NCBI GenBank assembly: GCA_034432655.1
Contig: DAOUBP010000058.1
Location: 1 to 64,000 of the forward strand
Direction: 5' to 3'
DNA: 64,000 bases
Origin: DAOUBP01 sp034432655
GTDB lineage: Bacteria; Chloroflexota; Anaerolineae; CG2-30-64-16
Both the position numbers and the translations under genes were made by a program. The notes below the pieces were generated by a model. The model did no database searches, had not been told where the DNA came from, and worked only from the letters and a program-made list of their open reading frames with translations. Positions 15,764-24,624 of the stretch are shown here, piece after piece (within the stretch, counting starts at the first letter, position 1; each line of letters starts with the position of its first letter).

Positions 15764-16669
15764 GTGTCGGTCATTTCCATGAAGCAGTTGTTGGAAGCGG
15801 GCGTCCACTTCGGACACCGCACGCGGCGCTGGCATCCGAAGATGCGCACGTTCATCTTCACCGAGCGCAACGGCATTCACATCATTGACCTGCAGCAAAC
15901 CATGCGCCAGGTCAACACCGCCTATCAGGTCGTGCGCGACACCGTGCGCGCCGGCGGGACGGTGCTGTTCGTGGGCACCAAAAAACAGGCTCAGGAGACC
16001 ATCCGCCAGGAGGCTGAGCGCTGTGGGATGCCCTATGTGGTCCAGCGGTGGCTGGGCGGCACGCTGACGAACTTTCGCACCATCCGCCAACGGGTAGACT
16101 TTATGGCCGAGCTGGAACGGCGCCAGGCACGCGGTGAACTGGACCGCCTGCCCAAGAAAGAAGCCCTCCTGCTGCGCCACGAGCTGCATCGGTTGAACGC
16201 CCGGCTGGGCGGCCTGCGCAACATGACACATCTGCCCGATCTGCTCTTTGTTGTGGATGTGCAGCGCGAGGCGCTGGCCGTAACTGAGGCCAATAAACTC
16301 CACATTCCCATCGTGGCGATGGTGGATACCAATTGCGATCCAGACCCGATTGATCATCCCATCCCCTCCAACGATGACGCGATCCGCGCCATCAAGCTGA
16401 TCGCTTCCACAATGGCCAACGCCGTTCTGGAGGGCCTTGAACTGCGCCAGGTAGATGAGGCGGATCGGGCGGCCGAGCTCCCGATGATGGAAGAACCCGT
16501 GGTGGATGAACTGGCCGCTGAGAAACAAGTGGCATCTGCCCGCTACGAGCGCGAGGAGTTCGAATTCGAGGAAGCGGAACCCGAAGACCTGCTGGGCCCC
16601 TCGGTGCTGGCACGCCTGGCCGCGGGTCAGGACGAAGAGGATGAAGAAACCGTAGAAGAGAAGGAGTAA
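15764..16669 (+). CDS. rpsB: 30S ribosomal protein S2
   Basis: A 301-aa S2 protein of the small ribosomal subunit. It starts MSVISMKQLLEAGVHFGHR and contains FIFTERNGIHIIDL, GGTLTNFRTIRQRV and PDLLFVVDVQREALAV. The GTG at 15764 was chosen because AAGGAG is 8 nt upstream; the open frame upstream overlaps the promoter. The core matches S2, and an acidic C-terminal tail of about 60 residues (ending DEEDEETVEEKE) is longer than in E. coli. It is the first gene of a conserved translation and envelope-lipid operon. Confidence 0.96.
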   Translation: MSVISMKQLLEAGVHFGHRTRRWHPKMRTFIFTERNGIHIIDLQQTMRQVNTAYQVVRDTVRAGGTVLFVGTKKQAQETIRQEAERCGMPYVVQRWLGGTLTNFRTIRQRVDFMAELERRQARGELDRLPKKEALLLRHELHRLNARLGGLRNMTHLPDLLFVVDVQREALAVTEANKLHIPIVAMVDTNCDPDPIDHPIPSNDDAIRAIKLIASTMANAVLEGLELRQVDEADRAAELPMMEEPVVDELAAEKQVASARYEREEFEFEEAEPEDLLGPSVLARLAAGQDEEDEETVEEKE

Positions 16670-16672
16670 GTT

Positions 16673-17260
16673 GTGGAAATCACTGCCCAAATGGTGAAAG
16701 ACCTGCGCGCGTTGACCGGCGCAGGCGTGCTTGACTGTCGCAAAGCACTGGAGTCGGCGAACGGCGATTTCGAACGCGCCGCGGAGCTTTTACGCGAAAA
16801 AGGGTTGGCCATTGCAGCCAAGAAGGCCGAGCGTGAGACCAAAGAGGGCCTGATCGGCAGCTATGTGCACATGGGCAGCAAGATGGCTGCTCTGGTCGAA
16901 GTGAATTGCGAGACCGATTTCGTCGCGCGCACCGATCAGTTCCAGGCGCTGTGCAAGGACCTGGCGATGCAGGTGGTGGCTGCCCGGCCGAACTGGGTGC
17001 GCGTTGAAGATGTGCCCGCCGACGTGATTGAGAAACTGAAGGCCGAGGCCGCCGGCGAAGCTGCCGATAAGCCGGAACCGGTGGTCGCCAAGATCGTCGA
17101 AGGCAAGCTGGCCAAGTTCTACGAGGAAAACGTCCTGATGGAACAGCCTTTCATCCGGGACGAAGGGATCAAGGTCAAGGACCTGATCACCCAGGCCATC
17201 GCCAAGATCGGCGAGAACATCACGGTACGCCGCTTCGCCCGCTTCGAAGTAGGCGGCTGA
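16673..17260 (+). CDS. tsf: Elongation factor Ts
   Basis: A 195-aa short-form EF-Ts, the GDP-GTP exchange factor of EF-Tu. The N-terminal UBA-like module (MVKDLRALTGAGVLDCRKAL) and the EF-Tu contact motif (ETDFVAR) are clear. It has one core domain, as in other short EF-Ts proteins, rather than the 280-aa E. coli form. The GTG start is 3 nt after rpsB, with its AAGGAG inside the rpsB end. Confidence 0.96.
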   Translation: MEITAQMVKDLRALTGAGVLDCRKALESANGDFERAAELLREKGLAIAAKKAERETKEGLIGSYVHMGSKMAALVEVNCETDFVARTDQFQALCKDLAMQVVAARPNWVRVEDVPADVIEKLKAEAAGEAADKPEPVVAKIVEGKLAKFYEENVLMEQPFIRDEGIKVKDLITQAIAKIGENITVRRFARFEVGG

Positions 17261-17267
17261 ACCGATC

Positions 17268-17984
17268 ATGAGCACGCTGCGCTACCGCCGCATCCTTCTG
17301 AAGCTCGGAGGCGAAGCCCTGGCCGGTGAGGGAGGCTTCGGCATTGATCCCCATCAGGCCGACATCGTCGCGGCCAAGATCCGCCGCTTGCGCGATCTCG
17401 GCGTCGAGGTGGCCGTGGTGATCGGCGCCGGTAACTTATGGCGGGGCAAAGACGGCCAGGCCCACGGCATGGAGCAGACCACGGCCGACCACATGGGGAT
17501 GCTGGCGACCGTGATGAATGCGCTGGCGTTGGGCGACGCCCTGCGTCGTGTCGGCATCGAACCGCGCGTCATGACGGCCATTGACATGCACAGCGTCGCG
17601 GAGCCGTATATCCGGGGGCGGGCGATCCGCCATCTGGAGAAAGGCTACGTGATCCTGCTGGCGGCCGGCACCGGCAACCCGTACTTCACCACCGATACCG
17701 CCGCCGCGCTGCGCGCCATGGAGATTCACGCCGAAGTCCTGATCAAAGCCACCAAAGTGGACGGCGTCTACGACAAAGATCCCAAGCTTTTCCCCGACGC
17801 CCGGCGTTTCGATCATTTGACCTACATCGAGGCGCTGAACCTGCGGGTGGGCGTGATGGATAGCACGGCGTTGACCTTGTGCATGGACCATGACCTGCCC
17901 ATCATCGTGCTGGACCTGTGGCAACCCAACACGGTGGAAAGGGCCGTCCTTGGCCAGCCGGTGGGGACCCTGGTGAGCAACTGA
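17268..17984 (+). CDS. pyrH: UMP kinase
   Basis: A 238-aa amino-acid-kinase-fold enzyme phosphorylating UMP to UDP. Motifs: ILLKLGGEALAG, VIGAGNLWRG, MGMLATVMNAL, GTGNPYFTTDTAAALRA and DGVYDKDPK. Normal length. It follows tsf by 7 nt, in the standard bacterial order. Confidence 0.96.
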   Translation: MSTLRYRRILLKLGGEALAGEGGFGIDPHQADIVAAKIRRLRDLGVEVAVVIGAGNLWRGKDGQAHGMEQTTADHMGMLATVMNALALGDALRRVGIEPRVMTAIDMHSVAEPYIRGRAIRHLEKGYVILLAAGTGNPYFTTDTAAALRAMEIHAEVLIKATKVDGVYDKDPKLFPDARRFDHLTYIEALNLRVGVMDSTALTLCMDHDLPIIVLDLWQPNTVERAVLGQPVGTLVSN

Positions 17985-17990
17985 AGACAA

Positions 17991-18039
17991 AGGGGCCAGG
18001 TGTCAGTGAGCCGTTGACAGAGGCCTGCTACCTGCCCCT
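17991..18039 (+). other. Possible intercistronic hairpin between pyrH and frr
   Basis: AGGGGCCAGGT (17991-18001) can pair with ACCTGCCCCT (18030-18039) with a single bulged C. There is no T-run, so it is more likely an mRNA-stability element than a terminator. It is the only notable gap in an otherwise tight operon. Confidence 0.35.
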
Positions 18040-18064
18040 GGATTCCTGACCAAAGGAGTGCCGC

Positions 18065-18622
18065 ATGATCAAAGAGGTTCTACAAGATGCTCGTGAGCGC
18101 ATGGATAAAACCGTCGAAGCGCTCAAAAACGACCTGCGCGTCATCCGCACGGGGCGAGCTTCGCCTGCCCTGGTAGAGAGCGTCATGGTAGAATACTACG
18201 GCGTGCCCACTCCTTTGGTCCAGCTCGCCGGCATCACCGTGCCCGAACCGCGGCTCCTGGTCATCCGGCCGTGGGACCGCAACAGCCTCAACGCGATCGA
18301 GAAAGCGATCTTGAAATCGGACCTGGGCCTGACGCCGAACAACGACGGCCAGGTGATCCGGCTGGCCATCCCGCCGCTGACCGAGGAACGCCGCCGCGAA
18401 CTGAGCAAGCAAGTGGCCCGTCGCGTGGAAGAGGCGCGGGTTGCCGCCCGCAACATCCGCCGCGACACCAACGAAATGCTGCGCGACCTGGAGAAAGAGA
18501 AAGAGATCACCGAAGACGAACGGGATCGCGCCCTGGAAAAAGCACAAGAATTAACCAACGAGTACATCAAACTCATTGACGAGATCGGAAAAGCCAAAGA
18601 GGCCGAGATTTTGGAAGGCTGA
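18065..18622 (+). CDS. frr: Ribosome recycling factor
   Basis: A 185-aa factor that, with EF-G, splits post-termination ribosomes. It has the typical start IKEVLQDARERMDKTVEALK, then RTGRASPALVESVMVEYYG, and the coiled-coil helices rich in E/K/R (EERRRELSKQVARRVEEA). AAAGGAG precedes the ATG by 6 nt. Confidence 0.96.
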   Translation: MIKEVLQDARERMDKTVEALKNDLRVIRTGRASPALVESVMVEYYGVPTPLVQLAGITVPEPRLLVIRPWDRNSLNAIEKAILKSDLGLTPNNDGQVIRLAIPPLTEERRRELSKQVARRVEEARVAARNIRRDTNEMLRDLEKEKEITEDERDRALEKAQELTNEYIKLIDEIGKAKEAEILEG

Positions 18623-18634
18623 ACAAACGCCAGC

Positions 18635-19381
18635 ATGGCTGACAAACCTTCTTTGCGTGAGCGATATCCTGAAATCACCCGCATCCCGCACCATGTTGGC
18701 ATCATCATGGACGGCAACGGTCGCTGGGCACAGGCACGCGGGTTGCCGCGGCTGGCAGGACACAAAGCCGGCACCGAAAACATCCGTCGCATTCTCACCG
18801 CAGCCACCGAATTCGGCATTAAAGTCCTGACCATCTACGCGTTTTCGACGGAAAACTGGGGACGGCCGCCCGATGAGGTGGCCGGCCTCATGAACTTGCT
18901 GGGCCAGGTGATCCGCCGGGAGACCAAGAGCCTTCACGAAGCCGGCGTCTGCATCCGCCATAGCGGCCGCCTGGAAGGGATCGCCCCAAACCTGGCACAA
19001 CAGATCCAGGACGCTGTGCAGCTGACCTGCAACAACCAGCGCATCATCTTGAATGTGGCCTTCAACTACGGGGGCCGTGCCGAGATCGTGGATGCCGTCC
19101 GTCACATCATGCGCGACGGCCATCCGCCCGAAGCAGTGACCGAGGAATTGATCTCGGCCTATCTGTACACGGGCGGCCTGCCCGATCCGGATTTGATTAT
19201 CCGAACCGGTGGCGAATACCGCCTCAGCAATTTCCTGCTCTGGCAGGCGGCCTACGCCGAGTATTACGCCACCCCGACTTTTTGGCCTGATTTCGACGAA
19301 GCGGAGTTTGCTGCTGCTTTGATCGAGTACAGCCAGCGCGAACGCCGCTTCGGCAAAGTCCCCGTCCCCGACGCTACGTAA
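18635..19381 (+). CDS. uppS: Isoprenyl transferase (undecaprenyl diphosphate synthase)
   Basis: A 248-aa cis-prenyltransferase making the C55 lipid carrier for peptidoglycan and other glycans. Signatures: HVGIIMDGNGRWAQARG with the catalytic Asp, YAFSTENWGRPPDEV, and the C-terminal DLIIRTGGEYRLSNFLLWQ plus YYATPTFWPDF. It lies 12 nt after frr. Confidence 0.95.
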   Translation: MADKPSLRERYPEITRIPHHVGIIMDGNGRWAQARGLPRLAGHKAGTENIRRILTAATEFGIKVLTIYAFSTENWGRPPDEVAGLMNLLGQVIRRETKSLHEAGVCIRHSGRLEGIAPNLAQQIQDAVQLTCNNQRIILNVAFNYGGRAEIVDAVRHIMRDGHPPEAVTEELISAYLYTGGLPDPDLIIRTGGEYRLSNFLLWQAAYAEYYATPTFWPDFDEAEFAAALIEYSQRERRFGKVPVPDAT

Positions 19382-19407
19382 AAAACCAAGGCACTAAGGA
19401 GAGTGGC

Positions 19408-20214
19408 GTGCTGCGTCAACGCGTGCTGAGCGCCATCGTCCTGCTGCCCATCGTGCTGGCACTCGCGCGCGTGGGCGGCATACCGTGGTCACTGACCGTT
19501 CTCGTTGTCGGCATCCTGGGCTGGCGAGAGATGACCAACCTGCTGCAACGGGACCATTTTGCTGTTGACCGCCTCCTGGGCCTGATCTTCATCGTCGCCT
19601 GTGTGGGAGAGGCATACGTCCGTTCCCTGGGACTGATCAGCCAGGATCTACTGCGACCTCTGTTAACCGGCCTCATTATCTTATCGCTGACCTGGGCACT
19701 CTACGATCGTTCTGAACACCCGACAATCACGTGGGCGGTTAATATCGCCGGTGCGCTTTACATGGGCTTCTTGCTTGCCCACTTTGTCACCCTGCGCCTC
19801 AGGCCCCAAGGGTTTAGCTGGCTGATGCTGGCGTTGATCTTGACCTGGGTCAACGACTCCATGGCCTATTTCGTCGGCAGCACGCTGGGGCGCCACAAAC
19901 TGTGGCCGCGCGTCAGCCCCAGGAAAACCTGGGAGGGCTCGCTCGGCGGGGGCATCAGCACCCTGATCGCAGGAGGATTTCTGGCCTACTACCTGGTCAA
20001 CGTGCCGGCCTGGTCCGGGGTGGTGCTGGGCCTGCTGATCAGCGTGGCTGCCACCTTCGGCGACCTGGCGGTCTCGCTTCTCAAGCGCATGGCGCGCCTC
20101 AAAGATAGCAGCAATCTGATCCCGGGCCACGGCGGCGTGCTCGACCGCCTGGATAGCCTCATGTTCACCGTGCCGATCGTCACCTACTTTGCCAGCGTCA
20201 TGACGGGCGTTTGA
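19408..20214 (+). CDS. cdsA: Phosphatidate cytidylyltransferase
   Basis: A 268-aa membrane enzyme that makes CDP-diacylglycerol from phosphatidate and CTP. The family signature is intact: LLKRMARLKDSSNLIPGHGG followed by VLDRLDSL; SPRKTWEGSLGG is also diagnostic. About eight membrane segments. The GTG start has AAGGAGAG upstream. In many genomes dxr and rseP follow; here an MFS gene does. Confidence 0.94.
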   Translation: MLRQRVLSAIVLLPIVLALARVGGIPWSLTVLVVGILGWREMTNLLQRDHFAVDRLLGLIFIVACVGEAYVRSLGLISQDLLRPLLTGLIILSLTWALYDRSEHPTITWAVNIAGALYMGFLLAHFVTLRLRPQGFSWLMLALILTWVNDSMAYFVGSTLGRHKLWPRVSPRKTWEGSLGGGISTLIAGGFLAYYLVNVPAWSGVVLGLLISVAATFGDLAVSLLKRMARLKDSSNLIPGHGGVLDRLDSLMFTVPIVTYFASVMTGV

Positions 20215-20241
20215 AACACCCCTGATCCACAGGAGCTCGCG

Positions 20242-21777
20242 ATGGACAACGACCGCACCGCTCGACGCACCATCAACGCATGGGTCATGTATGACTGGGC
20301 GAACTCCGCGTTCGCCACCACCACCATGGCAGCCGTCTTGCCGGTCTTTTTCAGCAGAGTGGCCGCGCAGGGCGTCCTCACGCCGGTGCAGGCCAGCAGC
20401 ACCTGGGGTTTCACGCAGACCATCGGCATGTTGCTGATGGCACTGGCCGCGCCGGTGCTGGGCGCGATCGCCGACTATGGCGGTTCCAAAAAGCGCTTCC
20501 TGGCGGCGTTTGCCATCCCCGGCATGCTGGCCGCTTCGCTGATGGTGTTCATCAGCACCGGCGACTGGTTGCTGGCGGTCCTTCTTTACATCATCGGCGA
20601 GATCGGCTTCTCCGGTTCGTTGATCTTCTACGACTCCCTCTTGCCCCACATCGCCCGGCCGGACCAGCTGGACATGGTTTCATCGCGCGGCTACGCCATG
20701 GGCTATCTGGGGGGCGGCCTGTTGCTGGCCATCAACGTCTTGATGATCCAGATGCCCGACGCGTTGGGGATCACGGCCCTGGGCAGCCGATTCGGCGTGG
20801 ACGGCGTGGAGATGGCAACCCGGCTGAGCCTGATGAGCGTCGGCCTCTGGTGGGCGATCTTCTCCATCCCGCTTTTCCGGCATGTGCCCGAACCGCCGCG
20901 AGCCAAACTCGAGGCAGAACAGGCCGTCAACCCTATTAAAGGCGGCTTCGGCCGGCTGATCCGTACCTTCAAAGAGATCAAGTTGTACCGCCAGCTGATG
21001 ATCTTCATCATCGCGTTCTGGATCTACAACGACGGCATCGGGACGATCATCAAAATGGCCACCATCTACGGCGCGGAGATCGGCATCGGCCAGACGGACC
21101 TGATCGGCGCGCTGCTGCTCACCCAGTTCATCGGCATACCGTTTTCGTTGTTGTTCGGCCGGCTGCCCGACCGGGGCAATCCCCGCCAGGCGTTTTTCTT
21201 GAGCACCGTCCTCCTCAGCGCGGTTGCCATCCTGGCGGTGGGGATTGGTGCGCCGCGGCTGGGCGTCACCAGCGGGCCGGTAGCGGTGGCCATCGCCCTG
21301 GGCCTGATCGGCCTGGGGGCGGCTTTCTCCTGGCTGGTCGGGCAACGGCTGTTAGCACCCCTGGCGCGGCGGATGAACACCAAGAACGCCATCCTGGTCG
21401 GCCTGGCCGTCTATGCGCTGGTGTCTGTTTGGGGCTATTTCATGGCCACAGCCGTCGAGTTCTGGCTGCTGGCCATCATGGTAGGGCTGGTGCAGGGCGG
21501 CAGCCAGGCGCTGAGCCGCTCCCTGTTCGGCAACATGGTGCCCAAAGCCCAAACGGCCGAGTTCTTCGGCTTCTACGACATGAGCTCAAAGTTCGCCGGC
21601 ATCGTGGGGCCATTTGTCTTCGCTGTGGTGGGCCAGCTGGCCGGCTCCAGCCGGTTGAGCATCTTCTCCTTGATCATTTTCTTTGTAGTGGGCGGTTTGA
21701 TCTTGAGCCGTCTGAACGAGGAGGAAGGCATTCGCGTGGCCCGTGAGGTGGATGCGCGGGCCATGATCGTCAAATAG
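20242..21777 (+). CDS. UMF1/Atg22-type MFS permease
   Basis: A 511-aa major facilitator with about 12 membrane helices. The N-terminal MYDWANSAFATTTMAAVLP is the hallmark of the UMF1 (Atg22-like) family; substrates are unknown in bacteria, though yeast Atg22 exports vacuolar amino acids. Other conserved parts: GSLIFYDSLLPHIARP, WWAIFSIPLFRHVPEP, and QGGSQALSRSLFGNMVPK. GGAG lies 7 nt before the ATG. It is probably the seventh gene of the rpsB operon. Confidence 0.85.
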   Translation: MDNDRTARRTINAWVMYDWANSAFATTTMAAVLPVFFSRVAAQGVLTPVQASSTWGFTQTIGMLLMALAAPVLGAIADYGGSKKRFLAAFAIPGMLAASLMVFISTGDWLLAVLLYIIGEIGFSGSLIFYDSLLPHIARPDQLDMVSSRGYAMGYLGGGLLLAINVLMIQMPDALGITALGSRFGVDGVEMATRLSLMSVGLWWAIFSIPLFRHVPEPPRAKLEAEQAVNPIKGGFGRLIRTFKEIKLYRQLMIFIIAFWIYNDGIGTIIKMATIYGAEIGIGQTDLIGALLLTQFIGIPFSLLFGRLPDRGNPRQAFFLSTVLLSAVAILAVGIGAPRLGVTSGPVAVAIALGLIGLGAAFSWLVGQRLLAPLARRMNTKNAILVGLAVYALVSVWGYFMATAVEFWLLAIMVGLVQGGSQALSRSLFGNMVPKAQTAEFFGFYDMSSKFAGIVGPFVFAVVGQLAGSSRLSIFSLIIFFVVGGLILSRLNEEEGIRVAREVDARAMIVK

Positions 21778-21826
21778 CTCTCTGAACGCTTGTCTTTTGG
21801 AAAACATCGAATCAAAGGAGATTCCT

Positions 21827-22813
21827 ATGGGCGAATTACCGGAACGTAACCTGGCTCTGGATTTGGTACGGGTGACCGAGGCGGCTGCGCTGGCGGCCGG
21901 CCGCTGGATGGGCCGCGGGGACAAAGAGGCGGCCGACCAGGCCGCGGTAGACGCCATGCGGCTGGTACTCAACACCATCGAGATGGACGGGATCATCGTC
22001 ATCGGGGAGGGGGAAAAGGATCACGCCCCCATGCTCTACAACGGCGAGCGCCTGGGCACCGGCCAGCCGCCCAAGGTGGATATCGCCGTAGATCCCATTG
22101 ATGGCACCACGCTGACGGCATTGGGGCGCTCCGGCGCGCTCAGCGTGGTGGCCCTGTCGGCACGCGGCACCATGTTTTCCCCGGGCAAACTGGTCTACAT
22201 GGACAAGATCGCGGTGGGCCCAGAGGCCAAAGGGGTGATTGACATCAACGCACCGGTGAAAGAGAACCTGAAGGCCATCGCCCGCGCCAAGCACCGCGAC
22301 GTTGACGACCTGACGGTGATCATCCTCGACCGGCCGCGCCACGCAGAGCTGATCCGGCAGATACGCGAAGCGGGCGCGCGCATCCGCTTGATCGGAGACG
22401 GCGACGTAGCCGCAGCCATCAGCGCCAGCATCGAGGGCACCGGCATTGATGCCCTATTCGGGATCGGCGGCTCCCCCGAGGCGGTGATCACAGCCGCCGC
22501 GCTGAAATGTCTGGGCGGCGAGATCCAGTGCAAACTGTGGCCCCGCAACGACGAGGAACGGGAGTACGCCCGGGAACGCGGCCTTGACCTGGACCAGGTG
22601 CTGACCACCGACGATCTGGTGAAAGGGGACGATATCTTCTTTGCTGCCACGGGCATCACCCGCGGCGAGCTGCTGGACGGTGTTCAATACTTCGGCAACG
22701 GCGCCCGCACATCCAGTGTGGTCATGCGCGCCAAATCGGGCACGATCCGTTATATCACGGCCACCCATCGGTGGGACAAATTGATGCGTTTCAGCCAGAT
22801 CAAGTTCGACTGA
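21827..22813 (+). CDS. glpX: Fructose-1,6-bisphosphatase class II
   Basis: A 328-aa GlpX-type enzyme hydrolysing fructose 1,6-bisphosphate in gluconeogenesis. The metal-dependent phosphatase motifs are present: GEGEKDHAPMLYNGE, DIAVDPIDGTTLTALG, and GIGGSPEAVITAAALKCLGG. The ATG at 21827 has AAAGGAG 6 nt upstream and begins MGELPERNLALDLVRVTE, the usual GlpX start; an in-frame TTG at 21797 is less likely. Together with the GlgC and GH57 genes it fits storage-carbohydrate metabolism. Confidence 0.95.
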   Translation: MGELPERNLALDLVRVTEAAALAAGRWMGRGDKEAADQAAVDAMRLVLNTIEMDGIIVIGEGEKDHAPMLYNGERLGTGQPPKVDIAVDPIDGTTLTALGRSGALSVVALSARGTMFSPGKLVYMDKIAVGPEAKGVIDINAPVKENLKAIARAKHRDVDDLTVIILDRPRHAELIRQIREAGARIRLIGDGDVAAAISASIEGTGIDALFGIGGSPEAVITAAALKCLGGEIQCKLWPRNDEEREYARERGLDLDQVLTTDDLVKGDDIFFAATGITRGELLDGVQYFGNGARTSSVVMRAKSGTIRYITATHRWDKLMRFSQIKFD

Positions 22814-22831
22814 TTACGGCAAAAATGACAT

Positions 22832-22860
22832 TTGACGTCTCAGCAGGGTTATGCTATACT
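22832..22860 (+). promoter_or_regulatory. Strong promoter upstream of rho
   Basis: TTGACG (22832-22837), 17 bp, TATACT (22855-22860), with TSS near 22867. It drives either the rho leader or a separate small RNA. Confidence 0.75.
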
Positions 22861-22866
22861 TTTCTC

Positions 22867-23018
22867 GAAATACAAAGAAAGCTTGCTCGTCCTCCCATAA
22901 ATTGCTCCCTGCGTTCAGGCAATAGCATAACCCTGTTGATCCTTATGGCGCGCAGGCAGCTCCATGATAGGGACATGATAGCAGCTCATCGGGGCTTATC
23001 CTCATTGGGCTTTTTTTC
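22867..23018 (+). ncRNA. Candidate structured RNA (6S-like architecture) ahead of rho
   Basis: From the predicted TSS to a T7 run (23011-23017) is about 150 nt with no credible reading frame. The two ends pair: AAAGAAAGC (22874-22882) with GCTTTTTTT (23009-23017), 9 bp including one G-U. Further in, TCCC (22893-22896) can pair with GGGA (22970-22973), and GCTCCCTGCG (22904-22913) with CGCAGGCAGC (22951-22960), 9 of 10 pairs, enclosing a small CAGG/CCTG hairpin. Paired ends, internal bubbles and an apical stem recall 6S RNA. It could equally be the first part of a rho leader. Confidence 0.35.
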
Positions 23019-23038
23019 TGCGAGTTGATAGTCTCGAC

Positions 23039-23118
23039 CGGATGACGGTTGCCAAGTAAAGCGCGTCATCCGCAATCCGATTTTGGCACTCATTCAACCG
23101 CAAGCGACCACGTCATCC
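23039..23118 (+). promoter_or_regulatory. rho leader with mutually exclusive hairpins
   Basis: CGGATGACG (23039-23047) pairs perfectly with CGTCATCCG (23064-23072). The same CGTCATCC recurs at 23111-23118, offering an alternative partner. A further small hairpin, GGCGTC/GACGCC (23158-23172), follows. The 423-nt stretch 22814-23236 holds no protein gene; such a long leader is consistent with rho autoregulation. Confidence 0.45.
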
Positions 23119-23236
23119 AAATGCCTGAGACTAAACACGCGGCCTGAGGCTGCACACGGCGTCTTTGACGCCGCTATTTCCTTGGATCTCGCCTGCCAAA
23201 CAATGGCGCGATTTGTTCCCAAACGGAGAACAACAT

Positions 23237-24493
23237 ATGAACATAGCTGAACTAGAAGCCAAAACCCTTAGCGAGTTGCAAGACATGGCCCGCTCTATGG
23301 GGCTGACGGGCTACACCCGTCTGAAAAAATACGACCTCATCATGCGCCTGTTGCGCGCAGAGACCGAGGCCCAGGGGTTGATCTTCGGCGGCGGCACCCT
23401 GGAGATCATCCAGGACGGCATCGGTTTTCTGCGCGCCAACAAGCAGATGATCCCCGGCCCGGAAGATGTCTACATCTCCCAAAGCCAGATCCGCCGGTTC
23501 GGACTGCGCACCGGTGACCTGGTGGTGGGCCAGGTGCGACCGCCAAAGGAGTCGGAGAAGTATTACGGCCTGTTGAAGGTCGAGGCCGTCAACGGCCAGG
23601 ACCCGGAAATCGCCAAGCACCGGCCACGATTCGAGGACCTGACGCCGGTCTTCCCCTATCAACAGCTGCACCTGGAAACGACGCCCTCCAATCTGACCGC
23701 GCGGCTCATTGACATGATCGCGCCCATCGGCCGGGGACAGCGCGGCCTGATCGTCTCGCCCCCCAAGGCCGGCAAGACCACCGTCCTCAAACAGATCGCC
23801 AACGGCATTTCAACCAACCATCCGGACGTGATCCTGATGGTGTTGCTGGTGGGTGAACGGCCCGAGGAGGTGACCGACATGGACCGGGCGGTGGAAGCGG
23901 AGGTGCTCAGTTCCACCTTCGACGAACCGGTGCAGGCGCATGTGCACGTGGCCGAGATGTGCCTGGAGCGGGCAAAACGCCTGGTGGAAGCCGGGCGCGA
24001 TGTCGCCATCCTGATGGACTCCATCACCCGCCTGACGCGCGCGTATAACTTGACTGTGCCCGCGTCCGGCCGTACCCTCTCCGGCGGCATTGATCCGGCC
24101 GCGCTCTACCCGCCCAAGCATTTCTTCGGCGCAGCGCGCAAAATCGAGGAGGGCGGCAGCCTGACCATCATCGCCACCTGTCTGGTGGACACCGGAAGCC
24201 GGATGGACGATGTGATCTACGAGGAGTTCAAGGGCACGGGAAACATGGAGCTGCACCTGGACCGGCGATTGGCGGAACGGCGTATCTTCCCGGCCTTTGA
24301 CATCGTGCGCTCCGGCACCCGCCGCGAGGAATTGTTGTTGCCGCCCGAGACACTTAACCGCGTCTGGACACTGCGCCGCATGATTGACATGCTCCGTCAG
24401 ACCGGGGAAGACCCCCTGGAGCCGGTCTTGGAGCGATTGCGCAAAACCCGCAGCAACAAGCAGTTCCTGGAAACGCTCTCACAGAGCATCTAG
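23237..24493 (+). CDS. rho: Transcription termination factor Rho
   Basis: A 418-aa hexameric RNA-dependent ATPase. It has the N-terminal helix domain (MNIAELEAKTLSELQDMAR), the RNA-binding cold-shock-like domain around GILEIIQDGIGFLR-type sequence (here GTLEIIQDGIGFLRAN), and the motor domain with Walker A (VSPPKAGKTT) and the Q/R-loop region (SITRLTRAYNLTVPASGRTL). The ATG at 23237 has GGAG about 10 nt upstream; the longer open frame starts inside the leader. Length matches the family without extra insertions. Confidence 0.96.
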   Translation: MNIAELEAKTLSELQDMARSMGLTGYTRLKKYDLIMRLLRAETEAQGLIFGGGTLEIIQDGIGFLRANKQMIPGPEDVYISQSQIRRFGLRTGDLVVGQVRPPKESEKYYGLLKVEAVNGQDPEIAKHRPRFEDLTPVFPYQQLHLETTPSNLTARLIDMIAPIGRGQRGLIVSPPKAGKTTVLKQIANGISTNHPDVILMVLLVGERPEEVTDMDRAVEAEVLSSTFDEPVQAHVHVAEMCLERAKRLVEAGRDVAILMDSITRLTRAYNLTVPASGRTLSGGIDPAALYPPKHFFGAARKIEEGGSLTIIATCLVDTGSRMDDVIYEEFKGTGNMELHLDRRLAERRIFPAFDIVRSGTRREELLLPPETLNRVWTLRRMIDMLRQTGEDPLEPVLERLRKTRSNKQFLETLSQSI

Positions 24494-24503
24494 AGCGCCG
24501 GGC

Positions 24504-24554
24504 AACAAAAGGGACACCGTGCGGCCTGCGACGGCCTGGCGCGTCCTTTTTGTT
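24504..24554 (+). terminator. Rho-gene intrinsic terminator
   Basis: AACAAAAGGGAC (24504-24515) pairs with GTCCTTTTTGTT (24543-24554) over 12 bp with one G-U, and the T-run forms the descending arm. It lies 10 nt after the rho stop. Confidence 0.6.
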
Positions 24555-24612
24555 CCTTTGCGCCGTAATCCTTGCCGTCCGAGGCAGATTTCCCGCCTGC
24601 GACGGTTTATGG

Positions 24613-24618
24613 TATAGT
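24613..24618 (+). promoter_or_regulatory. Extended -10 promoter giving a leaderless mRNA
   Basis: TGGTATAGT with TATAGT at 24613-24618 and no good -35 hexamer. The predicted start of transcription coincides with the GTG at 24625, so no 5' leader is expected. Confidence 0.5.
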
Positions 24619-24624
24619 AAGCCC

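Noticed and set aside
22771..23028. 85-codon plus-strand frame over the rho leader
   Set aside because: It overlaps the glpX end and the promoter, has no ribosome-binding site and shows no coding character.
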